Source: Herpetomonas samuelpessoai
Lineage: Eukaryota; Euglenozoa; Kinetoplastea; Trypanosomatida; Trypanosomatidae
Direction of reading: 5' to 3'
Length of the DNA stretch: 64,000 nt
Assembly (NCBI GenBank): GCA_030849835.1
Contig: JASAOC010002107.1
Location: 1-64,000, forward strand
Part shown: one piece after another, positions 29,453 through 38,626 of the stretch
Layout of the letters: each line of letters opens with the position of its first letter
Position numbering within the stretch: the first letter of the stretch is position 1
Translations under genes and position numbers: made by a program
Notes under the pieces: generated by a model
Databases searched by the model: none
Seen by the model: the letters and a program-made list of their open reading frames with translations, nothing else
Told to the model about the DNA's origin: nothing

Positions 29453-32400
29453 TTAATACTGTAGAGCAGTTCTGTGAACATGTTGTCGGGTGCGCCAGAA
29501 GTCCTCGAGGCGTTCGCGCTCCCGACGATGACGCAGCCTCAACTGGCGCAGTTGCTGCGGCGCCTGCACGTCGTACTCGTCGCACACAAGCTCCACGACG
29601 CCTCGATAGGCCTTCCCCTGCCTCAAGCCGTCGCGGCTCTCGAGCAGCCGTGAGACCAGCACGTGAATGCTTGTGGAGTAGCCCATCTCTAATTCAACCG
29701 CTAGGCGACATGCCTGTGCGAGCAGGGCAAACGACATTTGGTCCGCGGCACGCTCCAGACGCCCAAAACAGAGGAGCAGGAATCGCTCTGGAAGCGAGAG
29801 CTCCAAGGTAACCGCGGCCTGCAACACCGTCACCACCTGATTGACATCCAGCTTCATCTCGCTGCTGCCAGGGCGGCAGCACTGCTGCTCCAGTGCCATC
29901 AACGTCTTAGTGAGAAGGGCGTCGTCGCGAACGTTGAACTGTGCGTGGCACTGCAGCAGCCGAACGAGTGTGCTGCGTTTGCACTGCGCGAGGCCGCCCA
30001 TGAGCTTCGTCCCGATAGCATCCAGCGTCTGCTCCACCTCTTCCATGCTTCGCAGCTGCAGGGACGCGACCAGCACAAGCTCCAGGTCCTCGCTGGCAAG
30101 GACGTCCACATCGCTTCGGAGGAGGCCCATGACGAGCGCCTCGTGCGCAGCAAACATATCTGCGTCCGTGGCGAGGGCTTTCGCCATGACACACCGACTA
30201 TGGGCATCCGCTCGACGAAGCGAGGAGGACAGACTCGATTCGAAGTCGGCTTTTACGTTGGGGTTCGCGCGCAGGGTTGCGCGCACGACATCCCACATGC
30301 GCAGGCGGCTTACGTTTTGCAGGAAACGAGAGAACCCACTTGGGGAGAGCTGTGGGCCTGCCTCCAGCAGACGAGTGCATAGGTCGCGAATGCACCCCGC
30401 GTGTTGAACTTCGATGCTTGTAGCAGCTGATGATGACGGGTTAGCGCTGTTGTGACGATGGTGGTGCTGCTGTTGTTGCCCTCTTTTATAGTTCGCCGCG
30501 GCGTCTGTGATCAGTGTGAGAATGAGAAGTTGCTCTGTTGGAGACGAGAAGTGCGCGCACACAGCATCCAGTGTATCCGAGGCACCAGCGTCAGCAAGGC
30601 TGAGGACCAGAGCTAGTTCCACCAACGACGAGACCAATTGCTCTCGCGTGACAGGTGCCGCTGCCTCTGGGTCCCACGTGAGGGTCCCCTCCTCACACGC
30701 CGACAAAAGAGCCAACCAGGCTTCCTCATTATCGAACACGGCTTTCCGTATAGCACGACATGCAGTGCGGGAAAGCAGCCGGTGCCGCAGCATTGTCACG
30801 GCGAAGCGGCGAATGTCCGAGACGGGGCAAGGTATCTCACGCAGAAGCGCATGTAGCACTTGGCTCTCTGCCCGCCTCGTCACAGCAGCGTCCGTGACAC
30901 TCTGCAACGACGCAGGGTAAGCGGTGAGGAAGGCCTGAAGTGAGGGAATGTCCTTGATGGCGTCCACGTTGAGAAGACGATCGCACATCCGAAGCACCAG
31001 CTCCCTCCGACTCTTCCAGTCCTGCGCGTCAGCCTCACCAGCAGCCATTCGAGTCGGGTTTGCTTGGTCAGTCTCTTTATTATCCGACAACCCTTGTCCG
31101 TGGTCCTGTGCATCGCCAAGTGTTGAAGGCGGATCGAGGTAGCTCTGGAGGACCATGAGGAGCAAGTTTCGATCAGACTCCGAAACGTCCTCTCCCTCGA
31201 GCAGGTCATCCAGACGGTGCAAAATGCGTGCGACAAGTGCCGTTCCCACCTCATCCTGTCGCGGTGCCAGCGTTGACAGCAAGCGTGTGCACCACGCCAG
31301 TGTCAGAGAGTCCACGTGCGCGCCAATGATAATCTCGTTTACAGCCATGGGCAGCTTACGCGCGATTCTCAGAAAATCAGTGATGTCCACCATGAGCTTC
31401 ATGTCCAATTTGGCGAGCCGCGAGACGACCAAATCCGTAGATTGAGGATATCGCGAGGCAAATTGTAACAGATCCTTGACGGAAAGCTCGTCTGCTTGCT
31501 GGCGGACCCGCAGAAACAGGTACGCATGTACCTTTGGGAAGCACTCGTCCAGGTGCTCATACGGGGCCAGCGCTACATCTTTGATTTGCTCCCGCGAGAA
31601 CAGGGAGAGCGCTCGGAGAAGTTGCCCCTCTGCCTGGTGCTGCGCCGCTCGAACGCTAGCGTCGCGTTCCTCATCGGCAAGCACGGCGGGAGGTTCTTCA
31701 TGCTCCTCCTCAAGGCGTGCATCGTCCCCTGGTGCAGTCTCTTCCTCTTCTTCTCCCATCGTTCCTTCTTCCACGCCCGTCAACAAGGGGTTGTCCGTCT
31801 CTGAGTGAACCACCGCCTCTCTTTCTTTTGCCACTACCTTTGCCAACTCTCGTGATGAACGCCGGCCTTGCAACACGTGAGCGAGGAGTACCCTCACCAC
31901 GCCGTTGAGAAGCTCACCAGGGGCGTCTTCCACAACGGCGCTGCTTGTGCCGTTTGCGGAAGGCTCCTGCCTTTCCTTTTCCCCCTGCGACACCAGTAGT
32001 GGACCAGTCAATCGGAACGCGTCCCCACCTCCCTCCACGCGCGCGAAGAAGACCGTGAGCACACGGAAGACGATGTCAAGGTCGTCGAGGAGCTCTGGGG
32101 ACTGTCTGTTGCTCTTGACCGAGTTCAAGAAGGCAGTGACCACGGGAAGGAGAATGCCACTGTCACTGGTGGCGACCAGGCGCTCCAAGTAGGCCCCCGA
32201 CAAGGGCAGCACGAAGCCGCAGTTCCCGCGAACGAGCGCCACGAATGGTGCTGCTGAGGGGAGCTTTGCCACGGGCACGTTGCCTAGGTTCTTGTCCATG
32301 GCTTTGGAGGGTAAATGCACGTACAAGTGAGAGGGTCGGAGGAGAGAGTCCTCCTCGTCTGCTTCCCCGGTCTCCACCGCCGATGATGGTGTCGACAGCT

Positions 32401-35400
32401 CCTCGCGGAAACGGTGTGCAAGGTCCACGACAACAGAGGTGGGTAGGCGGGCGCCTGCACGCAGCGCCAACACAAGAATCTCGTCCGCATGCGCACCCGT
32501 CACCGCATTCCGACGGCTCTGTTCCAGTGACAGCGATGTGTCGTCACCAGAACAGTCCCCACCAGCCGCACTGTCCTCTGGGCCGGCCTCCTTCCCTTCT
32601 GCTGACGGTGCCGGGACCTCAACCTCGTGGAAGGACCTGCCTGCGGTGCCTGGCTCGGCTGCGCGAGGGGCGGCGTGACGGAAAAAGTGGCTCACCCAGC
32701 GCGCCAGGATCTGTCGAGTCTCGTCAGACGCAGATGGGGTCTCCCAGAACGCTTTCGTCGCCAACACATACGACATGCCGTTCCGCAGGCAGGTGAAGTA
32801 ATGCCACGGTGACCGAAGACGATCGGCGGAGAGACCAACAGCCGTCTTTTGGTGCGGATCGCCCTCGCGGTGTGACAACAGTTTCCCCGGGTCTAAACTG
32901 TTCTGTTTCATGAGAAGCTTGTTCAAGGCGGGGTCGGAGATGCCCAGGACCGCGACACGCGCGGCGAGGAGATGCAAGAAGCGGAACATGGCTGCCATGG
33001 TGTCGGATCCGTTGAAGCGCATCATGCGCTCCAGCAGCTGGCGTTGAGCCTTTACACTGCTCAGGTGACGCTCTAAGTGGCAGAGGACGCGCATGATGTG
33101 ATACGTGGGAAGGTTGTTGTCCACGTGGAAAATGAACCGCACGTATCGATTCAGTAGCGTTCGGTCGCTCAGCTTGTGCGTCAGCATGGGCCCGCCACTG
33201 TTGTGCGATTCGACACAGTAGAGGTAAGCCTCAAGTGCAGGCAGCGCGTGCTTCATGGCCTCCACGTCATCGGCGCTGTGTGTTGCGGCCGCCATGTCCG
33301 GCGTGTGGTACTGCAGGGTGGGGGTGGTAGACGTTGCATCGGAAGAGGAAATGGGAGGCTTGTCTGCCGCGACCACACCCGTGTCCCAGTCCAGGCAACA
33401 AACAAGAGACGACAGCCACGCCGCTTTTTCGCTTGACACGTCGTCTTCGTCGTTGTCAATGCACAAGGTAGCAGCAGCGGTTTTATCGTCTTGTAGGGAG
33501 GGCTCGCTCTCCTCCCACCTCTGGATGGGTGGCAACAGTGAGGTGAGAATGACCACCGCTGGCACCGTCAGAGGGAGTTTGTCCGTCATGCTCCCGCCAG
33601 CCTCACCATGTTGCTGCTTCTGCAAGAGCGTGGCGACAGGGCCTCCCTCCTGAACGCCACCTGCCGCCAAAATGAGGGCCTTGGTCATGTCCCAGTTATG
33701 GCGTCCCAAACCCGCCTCCAGTAACGCTGCGGCCTGGCTCGTTGCGAGTCCTCGCGCTCGTTCTGGGGTGAGCTCCAGACGTCGCAAGTACGCCTCCGCG
33801 TCGCACACTCGCGGGAGGAAACGCGCCACAATAGCCATATCTCGTGGTACCGGTACAGAGGCCACCAGGTAGTTGGTCAGGGGAAGTCGGGGCCCCATAG
33901 GGGTGTCCTCCAGGCAGTCGAAGATATGGACCAACGTGAGGAGGTCCGCGTCTGACCACGCCATGGCAGTGGGGTCGTGCAGCACACACAAGAGGTATTG
34001 CAAAATGCGCAAACGATGCATTCCTTGCATGCCGCGGATGTTTCGCATGATGGCGAGGCACTCGGAAAGGGTGAAATAAACCAGTTCGTTCCCTTGCCGC
34101 TGCTGCTGCTTCGTCTCCTCAGCCCCCAAAGCAGTCAGCTGTTTCGTGATAGAGGTGGGAGCCTCACGAGTCTCTCTGTGGCCTGGAAGGGTCGCCGCTT
34201 CATGGGACACCACGTCATTGTTGGCATCCACTTCCTCAATTGTCCCGTCGTTGTCTTCCTCACCGCCAAGGCGTGCTGCTTCCGCAATGAGGTCACGCCG
34301 AGACCGCAGTAGTGGCTTGACGCGGTCAGAAAGATGAGCTACCACGTTTCGAAATACGATGTTATCTGCACCTGCCAACAACTCCTCGCGTCGTGTGGGA
34401 GTCATGACCGCGAGAAACGTCATGAGAACCTGAGTTGTGAGCTCTTCGTGATTTTCGACATCCATGCTGTGAGTATTGCTACCCCTCTTCGAGTCCACGC
34501 TGTCATTCACGGGGGTTCCGTCTTTCAACTGTGAAAGCTGTTTTCTATCATCCTGGTGATTCTGTGTTGACGGCGAGGCCAACGGAGCTGAAAAATTGAG
34601 GCGCATGTTGTACAGCATCGCGAACATCAGCGCCCTTGGTGGTGATAAGGTGGCTTTCACTACATCATCTGAGCTCAAGCGGCAGCTTGGGTCTGTCAGG
34701 CGGTGCAAACCATAGACGGCGCTCATGATGGCGGGCAACGGCTGGCGCTCAAGCTGTTCATTGCCCGTAACCCGGTGCACCAGCACGCCCAGGTGCGTCA
34801 GGGCATCGTTCAGCAAGCCTGTGAGACGCTTAGCACTGGGGTGTTTTCCTTTCTGCTCCTTGGGGTGGCTCGTCGTACCTTCTGCTGCTTCGCGAGGACT
34901 GACCGCAGCCTCTGCGTCAGCGAGGCGTAGGGTGACATCGCTAAGGAAGCCGATGAGGACGAGACATTGTCCACAGGAAAGGAACGGCAGAATGGCCTGC
35001 ACCCACGCCAATGCTGCGGCGTCCATCTCGAGTTGCTCCGAAGACACGTCAAAGCTTCCAATCGGAGTGGCCGCGTGCAGTGTGCTGTGGGTCTCGCACC
35101 AGCGAATGACGGCTTGAAAGCCTCGTCGCTTCACCTCCTTCTGCTTTGCCTTGGACAAGGTGGATATGGCGAGATGGCCAGAAGGTATCGTTGAAGTAGA
35201 CGATGCGGAGGTAGAAGACCTTGGTGATGCTGTCGCGTCGCCATGGGCAAGTCTTCTGAATTCGAGTGCGATGTCGCGAGGGGATACCTGTTCGGCACTG
35301 TGCGGTGACGGGGTATCCTTGGAGGAACGCCGCGTGTTAAGCTTGGGTGCGGTACACAGGATGTACGGCACGCGGGCTGCCGCCAGAGATATTCGTGTGC

Positions 35401-35419
35401 GACCCAATCCAACGTACAT
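29453..35419 (-). CDS. Very large helical protein, probable mitochondrial, function unknown (1988 aa)
   Basis: I chose ATG at 35419 (MYVGLGRTRISLAAARVPYI). It begins with an Arg-spaced, acid-free, amphipathic stretch of about 30 residues that reads as a mitochondrial targeting peptide, and an acceptor AG is predicted at 35458-35459. The open frame goes on to 35587, but those 56 residues would include the pyrimidine tract and splice site. The body is mainly alpha-helical, with leucine-rich 30-40-residue units (LTLVHIFDCLEDTPMG, VLFARVEGG-type, LVRLLQCHAQFNVRDDALL, LLAQACRLAVELEMGYST). These resemble the solenoids of organellar RNA-binding or ribosome-assembly proteins. Acidic low-complexity inserts (GEEEEETAPGDDARLEEEHEE) interrupt it. 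The C-terminus is basic (RLRHRRERERLEDFWRTRQ). No catalytic motif is seen. Confidence 0.87.
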   Translation of the reverse strand: MYVGLGRTRISLAAARVPYILCTAPKLNTRRSSKDTPSPHSAEQVSPRDIALEFRRLAHGDATASPRSSTSASSTSTIPSGHLAISTLSKAKQKEVKRRGFQAVIRWCETHSTLHAATPIGSFDVSSEQLEMDAAALAWVQAILPFLSCGQCLVLIGFLSDVTLRLADAEAAVSPREAAEGTTSHPKEQKGKHPSAKRLTGLLNDALTHLGVLVHRVTGNEQLERQPLPAIMSAVYGLHRLTDPSCRLSSDDVVKATLSPPRALMFAMLYNMRLNFSAPLASPSTQNHQDDRKQLSQLKDGTPVNDSVDSKRGSNTHSMDVENHEELTTQVLMTFLAVMTPTRREELLAGADNIVFRNVVAHLSDRVKPLLRSRRDLIAEAARLGGEEDNDGTIEEVDANNDVVSHEAATLPGHRETREAPTSITKQLTALGAEETKQQQRQGNELVYFTLSECLAIMRNIRGMQGMHRLRILQYLLCVLHDPTAMAWSDADLLTLVHIFDCLEDTPMGPRLPLTNYLVASVPVPRDMAIVARFLPRVCDAEAYLRRLELTPERARGLATSQAAALLEAGLGRHNWDMTKALILAAGGVQEGGPVATLLQKQQHGEAGGSMTDKLPLTVPAVVILTSLLPPIQRWEESEPSLQDDKTAAATLCIDNDEDDVSSEKAAWLSSLVCCLDWDTGVVAADKPPISSSDATSTTPTLQYHTPDMAAATHSADDVEAMKHALPALEAYLYCVESHNSGGPMLTHKLSDRTLLNRYVRFIFHVDNNLPTYHIMRVLCHLERHLSSVKAQRQLLERMMRFNGSDTMAAMFRFLHLLAARVAVLGISDPALNKLLMKQNSLDPGKLLSHREGDPHQKTAVGLSADRLRSPWHYFTCLRNGMSYVLATKAFWETPSASDETRQILARWVSHFFRHAAPRAAEPGTAGRSFHEVEVPAPSAEGKEAGPEDSAAGGDCSGDDTSLSLEQSRRNAVTGAHADEILVLALRAGARLPTSVVVDLAHRFREELSTPSSAVETGEADEEDSLLRPSHLYVHLPSKAMDKNLGNVPVAKLPSAAPFVALVRGNCGFVLPLSGAYLERLVATSDSGILLPVVTAFLNSVKSNRQSPELLDDLDIVFRVLTVFFARVEGGGDAFRLTGPLLVSQGEKERQEPSANGTSSAVVEDAPGELLNGVVRVLLAHVLQGRRSSRELAKVVAKEREAVVHSETDNPLLTGVEEGTMGEEEEETAPGDDARLEEEHEEPPAVLADEERDASVRAAQHQAEGQLLRALSLFSREQIKDVALAPYEHLDECFPKVHAYLFLRVRQQADELSVKDLLQFASRYPQSTDLVVSRLAKLDMKLMVDITDFLRIARKLPMAVNEIIIGAHVDSLTLAWCTRLLSTLAPRQDEVGTALVARILHRLDDLLEGEDVSESDRNLLLMVLQSYLDPPSTLGDAQDHGQGLSDNKETDQANPTRMAAGEADAQDWKSRRELVLRMCDRLLNVDAIKDIPSLQAFLTAYPASLQSVTDAAVTRRAESQVLHALLREIPCPVSDIRRFAVTMLRHRLLSRTACRAIRKAVFDNEEAWLALLSACEEGTLTWDPEAAAPVTREQLVSSLVELALVLSLADAGASDTLDAVCAHFSSPTEQLLILTLITDAAANYKRGQQQQHHHRHNSANPSSSAATSIEVQHAGCIRDLCTRLLEAGPQLSPSGFSRFLQNVSRLRMWDVVRATLRANPNVKADFESSLSSSLRRADAHSRCVMAKALATDADMFAAHEALVMGLLRSDVDVLASEDLELVLVASLQLRSMEEVEQTLDAIGTKLMGGLAQCKRSTLVRLLQCHAQFNVRDDALLTKTLMALEQQCCRPGSSEMKLDVNQVVTVLQAAVTLELSLPERFLLLCFGRLERAADQMSFALLAQACRLAVELEMGYSTSIHVLVSRLLESRDGLRQGKAYRGVVELVCDEYDVQAPQQLRQLRLRHRRERERLEDFWRTRQHVHRTALQY

Positions 35420-35457
35420 CGGGGAGAGAAAGAGAAATAGGGAGAAAGAGCTTCCAC

Positions 35458-35459
35458 CT
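35458..35459 (-). promoter_or_regulatory. Predicted spliced-leader acceptor AG for the 1988-aa gene
   Basis: Minus strand TACCTCTGGTTCTGCAG, about 38 nt before the ATG. A stronger tract (CTCTTTCTCCCTATTTCTC) lies between this AG and the ATG, and the first AG after it falls inside the coding region. The assignment is therefore uncertain. Confidence 0.4.
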
Positions 35460-35564
35460 GCAGAACCAGAGGTACTTACACGTTGAAGGCTTTCGCAAAA
35501 GCAATCTATTTCCGCGACAAAATAGAATGGAAGGCGACTACTGCTTCGGTAGAGTGCAATCCGT

Positions 35565-35572
35565 CTTCTATG
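35565..35572 (-). promoter_or_regulatory. CATAGAAG octamer, candidate mRNA cycling element
   Basis: An exact CATAGAAG on the transcribed strand, about 400 nt downstream of the 562-aa gene's stop. The same octamer type drives S-phase accumulation of DNA-replication mRNAs in Crithidia. Function here is inference. Confidence 0.35.
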
Positions 35573-35978
35573 CTGACGGTCTGACAAGTGAGTTCCGCGT
35601 AATGACAGCTCACACTATGTTTATGAACAGAGAGAGAGAGAGAGAAGGTACTTTGGTGGGTATTTCTCTTGATACTTTACCCTTACCACAAGGACCCAGC
35701 ACTGACGCGCTTAATCAAGACGTGATACCTTATCCGTGCTGTTATGGCATCGCGTGGTAGTCTACGACGTACTCAAACGGTGTCTTGCTCAACGGATTGC
35801 CTGCGCATACTCATTTTTTTCTTGTTTTTCTTTCGGTTTGAGTCTATACGTCACATATGAGGTGAGTGCGGTGGGGGTGTCATGGACACCCCGCCGTCCG
35901 CCGTGTTGGACACCTGTGCGGGGTCCTTGAGCACTGAACTGAGGTTGGAACGACTGGGGGATGAGAGAGCCTGCCTGT

Positions 35979-37667
35979 TTACTGTGGCTTCGTTGCTGCT
36001 TCTGCTGCCGTTGCTGTCTCAGCGTCGCGCAACGCCTTCAGTGATGTCAAGACGGCTTGAACAGAGCCACGCTCGCGGTCCAGGTACACCAGCACCCGTT
36101 CTAAGTCAACTTCGTGGTAGGAGTCAAGGGAGGTGAGAGTCTTTGAAGCTGAGGATGCGTCCTTCAACGTACCTTTCCCCTCAGTGCTGACGGCGTCTGT
36201 TTCGGAGAACATGACTGCCGTGAGGCCAGAGCCCTGCAACCCAAGAACGAGAGAGAGCTGCCGCAACCGACGCCGGTGGTCATCGAAGGGACTCTCGCTC
36301 TCCAATGCTTCCAGCAGCCTGGCAGCGCTAATGTGCTGCCTTGAAGGCCCAAAAAGAGAGCGGATATGGGCGTAGGTTGCGAGCACCCGCTCCTCTTCCT
36401 GCGCACGTTCAATGCGTGCGAACTCACGGACGTCGTCACGAGAGGCCTCCTTCCGCATTTGGGCCACAACGCCTCGTAATTTTGACCGAGAGAGGGATTG
36501 GCGGAGCTCTGGGGATATCGTTGCCAGCAGTGCCTCCTCGTCTGGCGTAAACTCCACATCATTCGTCTCGGTGTTAGGCTTGTCCACTGTGCTGACTGGA
36601 GCCGGTCCCGTGGACGACGAAGGAACCTCTAGACGGTCACTCGGAAGGACAGGTCGGGCCTCGGCGCTGGGCTGCTTGTCAAGTGAACCGCGCCGCCGCT
36701 CTTGTTGCACAAAGGCCTCGTACGCGGAGCAACGGGTAACGCGATCGCGCCACGACGACGATGCGCTTCCACTAGCCTTGTCTTTACGTGCGTCTTCTGA
36801 GCGCGTCAGGACACTAAGGGCCTCCTCCACAGAGGGGACGCGGGCAGTGCGCAGGTACAGCCGGGCCGTCAGGACGTCTGGTGACGTTGCCAGCGACGGT
36901 GGCGCTAGCGTATGGCCACATGGATTGCTGGCGCCGTGCGCAGTCTTGGGCACGTGCCCCGAGGGCCTCCGTGCGGAAGCAGACGAAAAGCCGTCTGTTA
37001 GCACGGCGGCGAGCACTTCGTCGCCCTGTTGCGAGGTCGTCTTCACACCCCACTTGACCATTACCCAATCAGGGAACGCAGCTTCCACTTTCGCCACGTC
37101 GTCAAGGACGACCCTCGTGTTGCAGTAACGAGTGACGGCCTCCAGCCAACGACTGTCGACACGCGCGCTTGGCAAGACGGCGTGCTGGGTGGTGCTTACG
37201 TGAGAGGTACGTAGACCACCTTCGTCATCTTTGTTGTCGTCTGCATCGTTTTGTTCTGTCTCAGACCCTTCTTCCTCTCTGTGTATACCAACAAGCGGTT
37301 GTCCTACCATTCCTTGCTGAGCCTTGGCAGTCAGAGTCACCAACGTCATGCCATGAAGGAGTGTCGCAAGGTGGTACATGAGCGAGTCACCAGCTGCCGC
37401 CGTACGCCCGTCCGTCGAACGAGGCCGCTTTGACGACGGGTACGCGGATGAGCGCGGTGAGGAGGAAAGAGGCGCGGCGCTCGCCTCATCCTCTGCTTCG
37501 TCGTTTTTGACGGGCGTGGCACTGACAATGCGAAGAAAGGCCTCTGCCGCCCGTTGGTTCCCCGACGAGGAGAGAGAAGGACCTCTGTGCACCACTGTCG
37601 TTCTCGCGCTCTTCTTCGAAGGTGGTGCCGCACCGCCTGTTGGTGCAGGACGCTTCTTGGGGGGCAT
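35979..37667 (-). CDS. Nuclear-looking protein of unknown function, weak Cdt1-like pattern (562 aa)
   Basis: The first ATG is at 37667 (MPPKKRPAPTGG); the frame extends to 37682, but only via a GTG. The N-terminal ~85 residues carry three basic clusters (PKKRPAP, PPSKKSARTT, PSSKRPRST) that fit nuclear localisation signals. A structured region at about 90-220 has LMYHLATLLHGMTLVTLTAK, an acidic insertion, then RWLEAVTRYCNTRVVLDDVA and KVEAAFPDWVMVKWG. The helix-insert-helix followed by an 'r.ft.ddla.i....P' pattern recalls the first winged-helix domain of the licensing factor Cdt1. This is a weak, eye-made match. The C-terminus (about 400-562) is helical and ends SYHEVDLERVLVYLDRERGS. The gene is directly downstream of the KAP cluster and has CATAGA motifs in its predicted 5' UTR and downstream. 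Confidence 0.8.
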   Translation of the reverse strand: MPPKKRPAPTGGAAPPSKKSARTTVVHRGPSLSSSGNQRAAEAFLRIVSATPVKNDEAEDEASAAPLSSSPRSSAYPSSKRPRSTDGRTAAAGDSLMYHLATLLHGMTLVTLTAKAQQGMVGQPLVGIHREEEGSETEQNDADDNKDDEGGLRTSHVSTTQHAVLPSARVDSRWLEAVTRYCNTRVVLDDVAKVEAAFPDWVMVKWGVKTTSQQGDEVLAAVLTDGFSSASARRPSGHVPKTAHGASNPCGHTLAPPSLATSPDVLTARLYLRTARVPSVEEALSVLTRSEDARKDKASGSASSSWRDRVTRCSAYEAFVQQERRRGSLDKQPSAEARPVLPSDRLEVPSSSTGPAPVSTVDKPNTETNDVEFTPDEEALLATISPELRQSLSRSKLRGVVAQMRKEASRDDVREFARIERAQEEERVLATYAHIRSLFGPSRQHISAARLLEALESESPFDDHRRRLRQLSLVLGLQGSGLTAVMFSETDAVSTEGKGTLKDASSASKTLTSLDSYHEVDLERVLVYLDRERGSVQAVLTSLKALRDAETATAAEAATKPQ

Positions 37668-37708
37668 TGGATAGATGGACACTTGGGAATGCTGCGCTGT
37701 GTCCCGAG

Positions 37709-37714
37709 TCTATG
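37709..37714 (-). promoter_or_regulatory. CATAGA hexamer in predicted 5' UTR of the 562-aa gene
   Basis: Minus strand AAACATAGACTC lies between the predicted acceptor (37722-37723) and the ATG (37667). In Crithidia, CATAGA-type elements in 5' UTRs take part in cell-cycle control of mRNA. The match is short and functional status is inferred. Confidence 0.4.
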
Positions 37715-37721
37715 TTTTTCT

Positions 37722-37723
37722 CT
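37722..37723 (-). promoter_or_regulatory. Predicted spliced-leader acceptor AG for the 562-aa gene
   Basis: Minus strand ACACTCTCTCTCTGTACCAC is followed by AG. The alternating CA/CT repeat forms the tract, and the 5' UTR is about 54 nt. Confidence 0.6.
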
Positions 37724-37730
37724 GTGGTAC

Positions 37731-37755
37731 AGAGAGAGAGTGTGTGTGTGTGTGT
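37731..37755 (+). repeat. Dinucleotide microsatellite (AG)n(TG)n
   Basis: Five AG units followed directly by seven or eight TG units. On the transcribed strand this is (CA)n(CT)n just upstream of a predicted splice acceptor, so it may act as the pyrimidine tract. Confidence 0.85.
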
Positions 37756-38156
37756 GTCTAGAGAACCGCACAGCAAACGCAGAGAGGTGTGCTTTTCCTT
37801 CAAAAGACCAAGAGCAGACAGAAGTAATATGACGAAGGGGACACTGAAGATGCGCTACTCGTCCATGGTGACGCAATCTACCTGTTGCTAGAACGCCAAA
37901 CAGTGGCATTGATAATTATCTTGTCAGACTTACAAGTTCTGTCCCTGAACCACACTGTGAGCGTGACCACACCCAATTACAATGTGAGCTTCCTCCAGCC
38001 GTTTGTGTGGTGCTTCTGTCTTCATTCTCATCGACGCATCACAGAGGTTCGACCTTGAGACATGCTCGTGCGGAGCGTCGATAAGAATGAGCTGTGGTGA
38101 CTCCATTCGCCTCGTTTTTGATTTCGTTTGTCTCACGGTGCTCCACTCACGCAGGG

Positions 38157-38162
38157 TCTATG
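38157..38162 (-). promoter_or_regulatory. CATAGA hexamer downstream of H1-like KAP gene
   Basis: Minus strand CACCATAGACCC, about 470 nt after the stop of the 580-aa KAP gene. Candidate cycling element; same core and flank (CCATAGAC) as the copy at 38500. Confidence 0.35.
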
Positions 38163-38499
38163 GTGAAACGTGAGTTGACAGGAGAGAAGGAGTACAATCA
38201 CAGAGAAGAGAGTAAAAAGAAAAGGAGCTGACTCACGAACGGTTGCCACGGGAGAATATAAAGAAAGAGGGAGAAACATCAATACTTGTTTTGTGTCGAT
38301 TGGGGAATAGGGACGACGGGAGGGGGAAAGCTATGCCCAAAAAAAAGTGTGCGAGAAAGCAGAGTGAACCGACTGCACGGTAAAGCAAAGCTATACACTC
38401 AAAGAGCCATCGATGCAATGGAGCGTACAATCAGGAAAATAAAGTAAAAAATAAAAGTGTGTATATGAGAGGAAAAAGGAACGGAAAGCACAAAGACAG

Positions 38500-38505
38500 T
38501 CTATG
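38500..38505 (-). promoter_or_regulatory. CATAGA hexamer downstream of H1-like KAP gene
   Basis: Minus strand ATCCATAGACTG, about 120 nt after the KAP stop, so very likely within its 3' UTR. Confidence 0.4.
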
Positions 38506-38626
38506 GATGTCGTGGTGGTGCATGGTAGCACCTCTGAGATGCGCTCGTGAGTGATTTTTTCTTTTTCCGTCTAACTAACGACCAATGGTGTTCACACCAG
38601 TATGGAAACAATCTATTGCGCCGCTG

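Larger units (their letters stand above)
35420..35978. other. Intergenic region with GA repeat and CATAGAAG
   Basis: About 560 bases. It contains a (GA)n stretch (about 35629-35646), a CATAGAAG octamer on the transcribed strand, and the acceptor of the 1988-aa gene. No gene is seen. Confidence 0.6.
37668..38626. other. Intergenic region with GA/TG microsatellite and CATAGA motifs
   Basis: About 0.96 kb. It holds the 562-aa gene's 5' UTR and a (GA)5(TG)7 microsatellite at 37731-37755, which provides the pyrimidine tract. It also holds the 3' region of the H1-like KAP gene with two CATAGA hexamers. No gene is seen. Confidence 0.6.

Noticed and set aside
37668-37682. Start of the 562-aa gene at GTG 37682
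   Set aside because: GTG starts are not expected in trypanosomatids, and the next codon pattern fits a 5' UTR. ATG at 37667 is followed directly by the basic nuclear-type segment.
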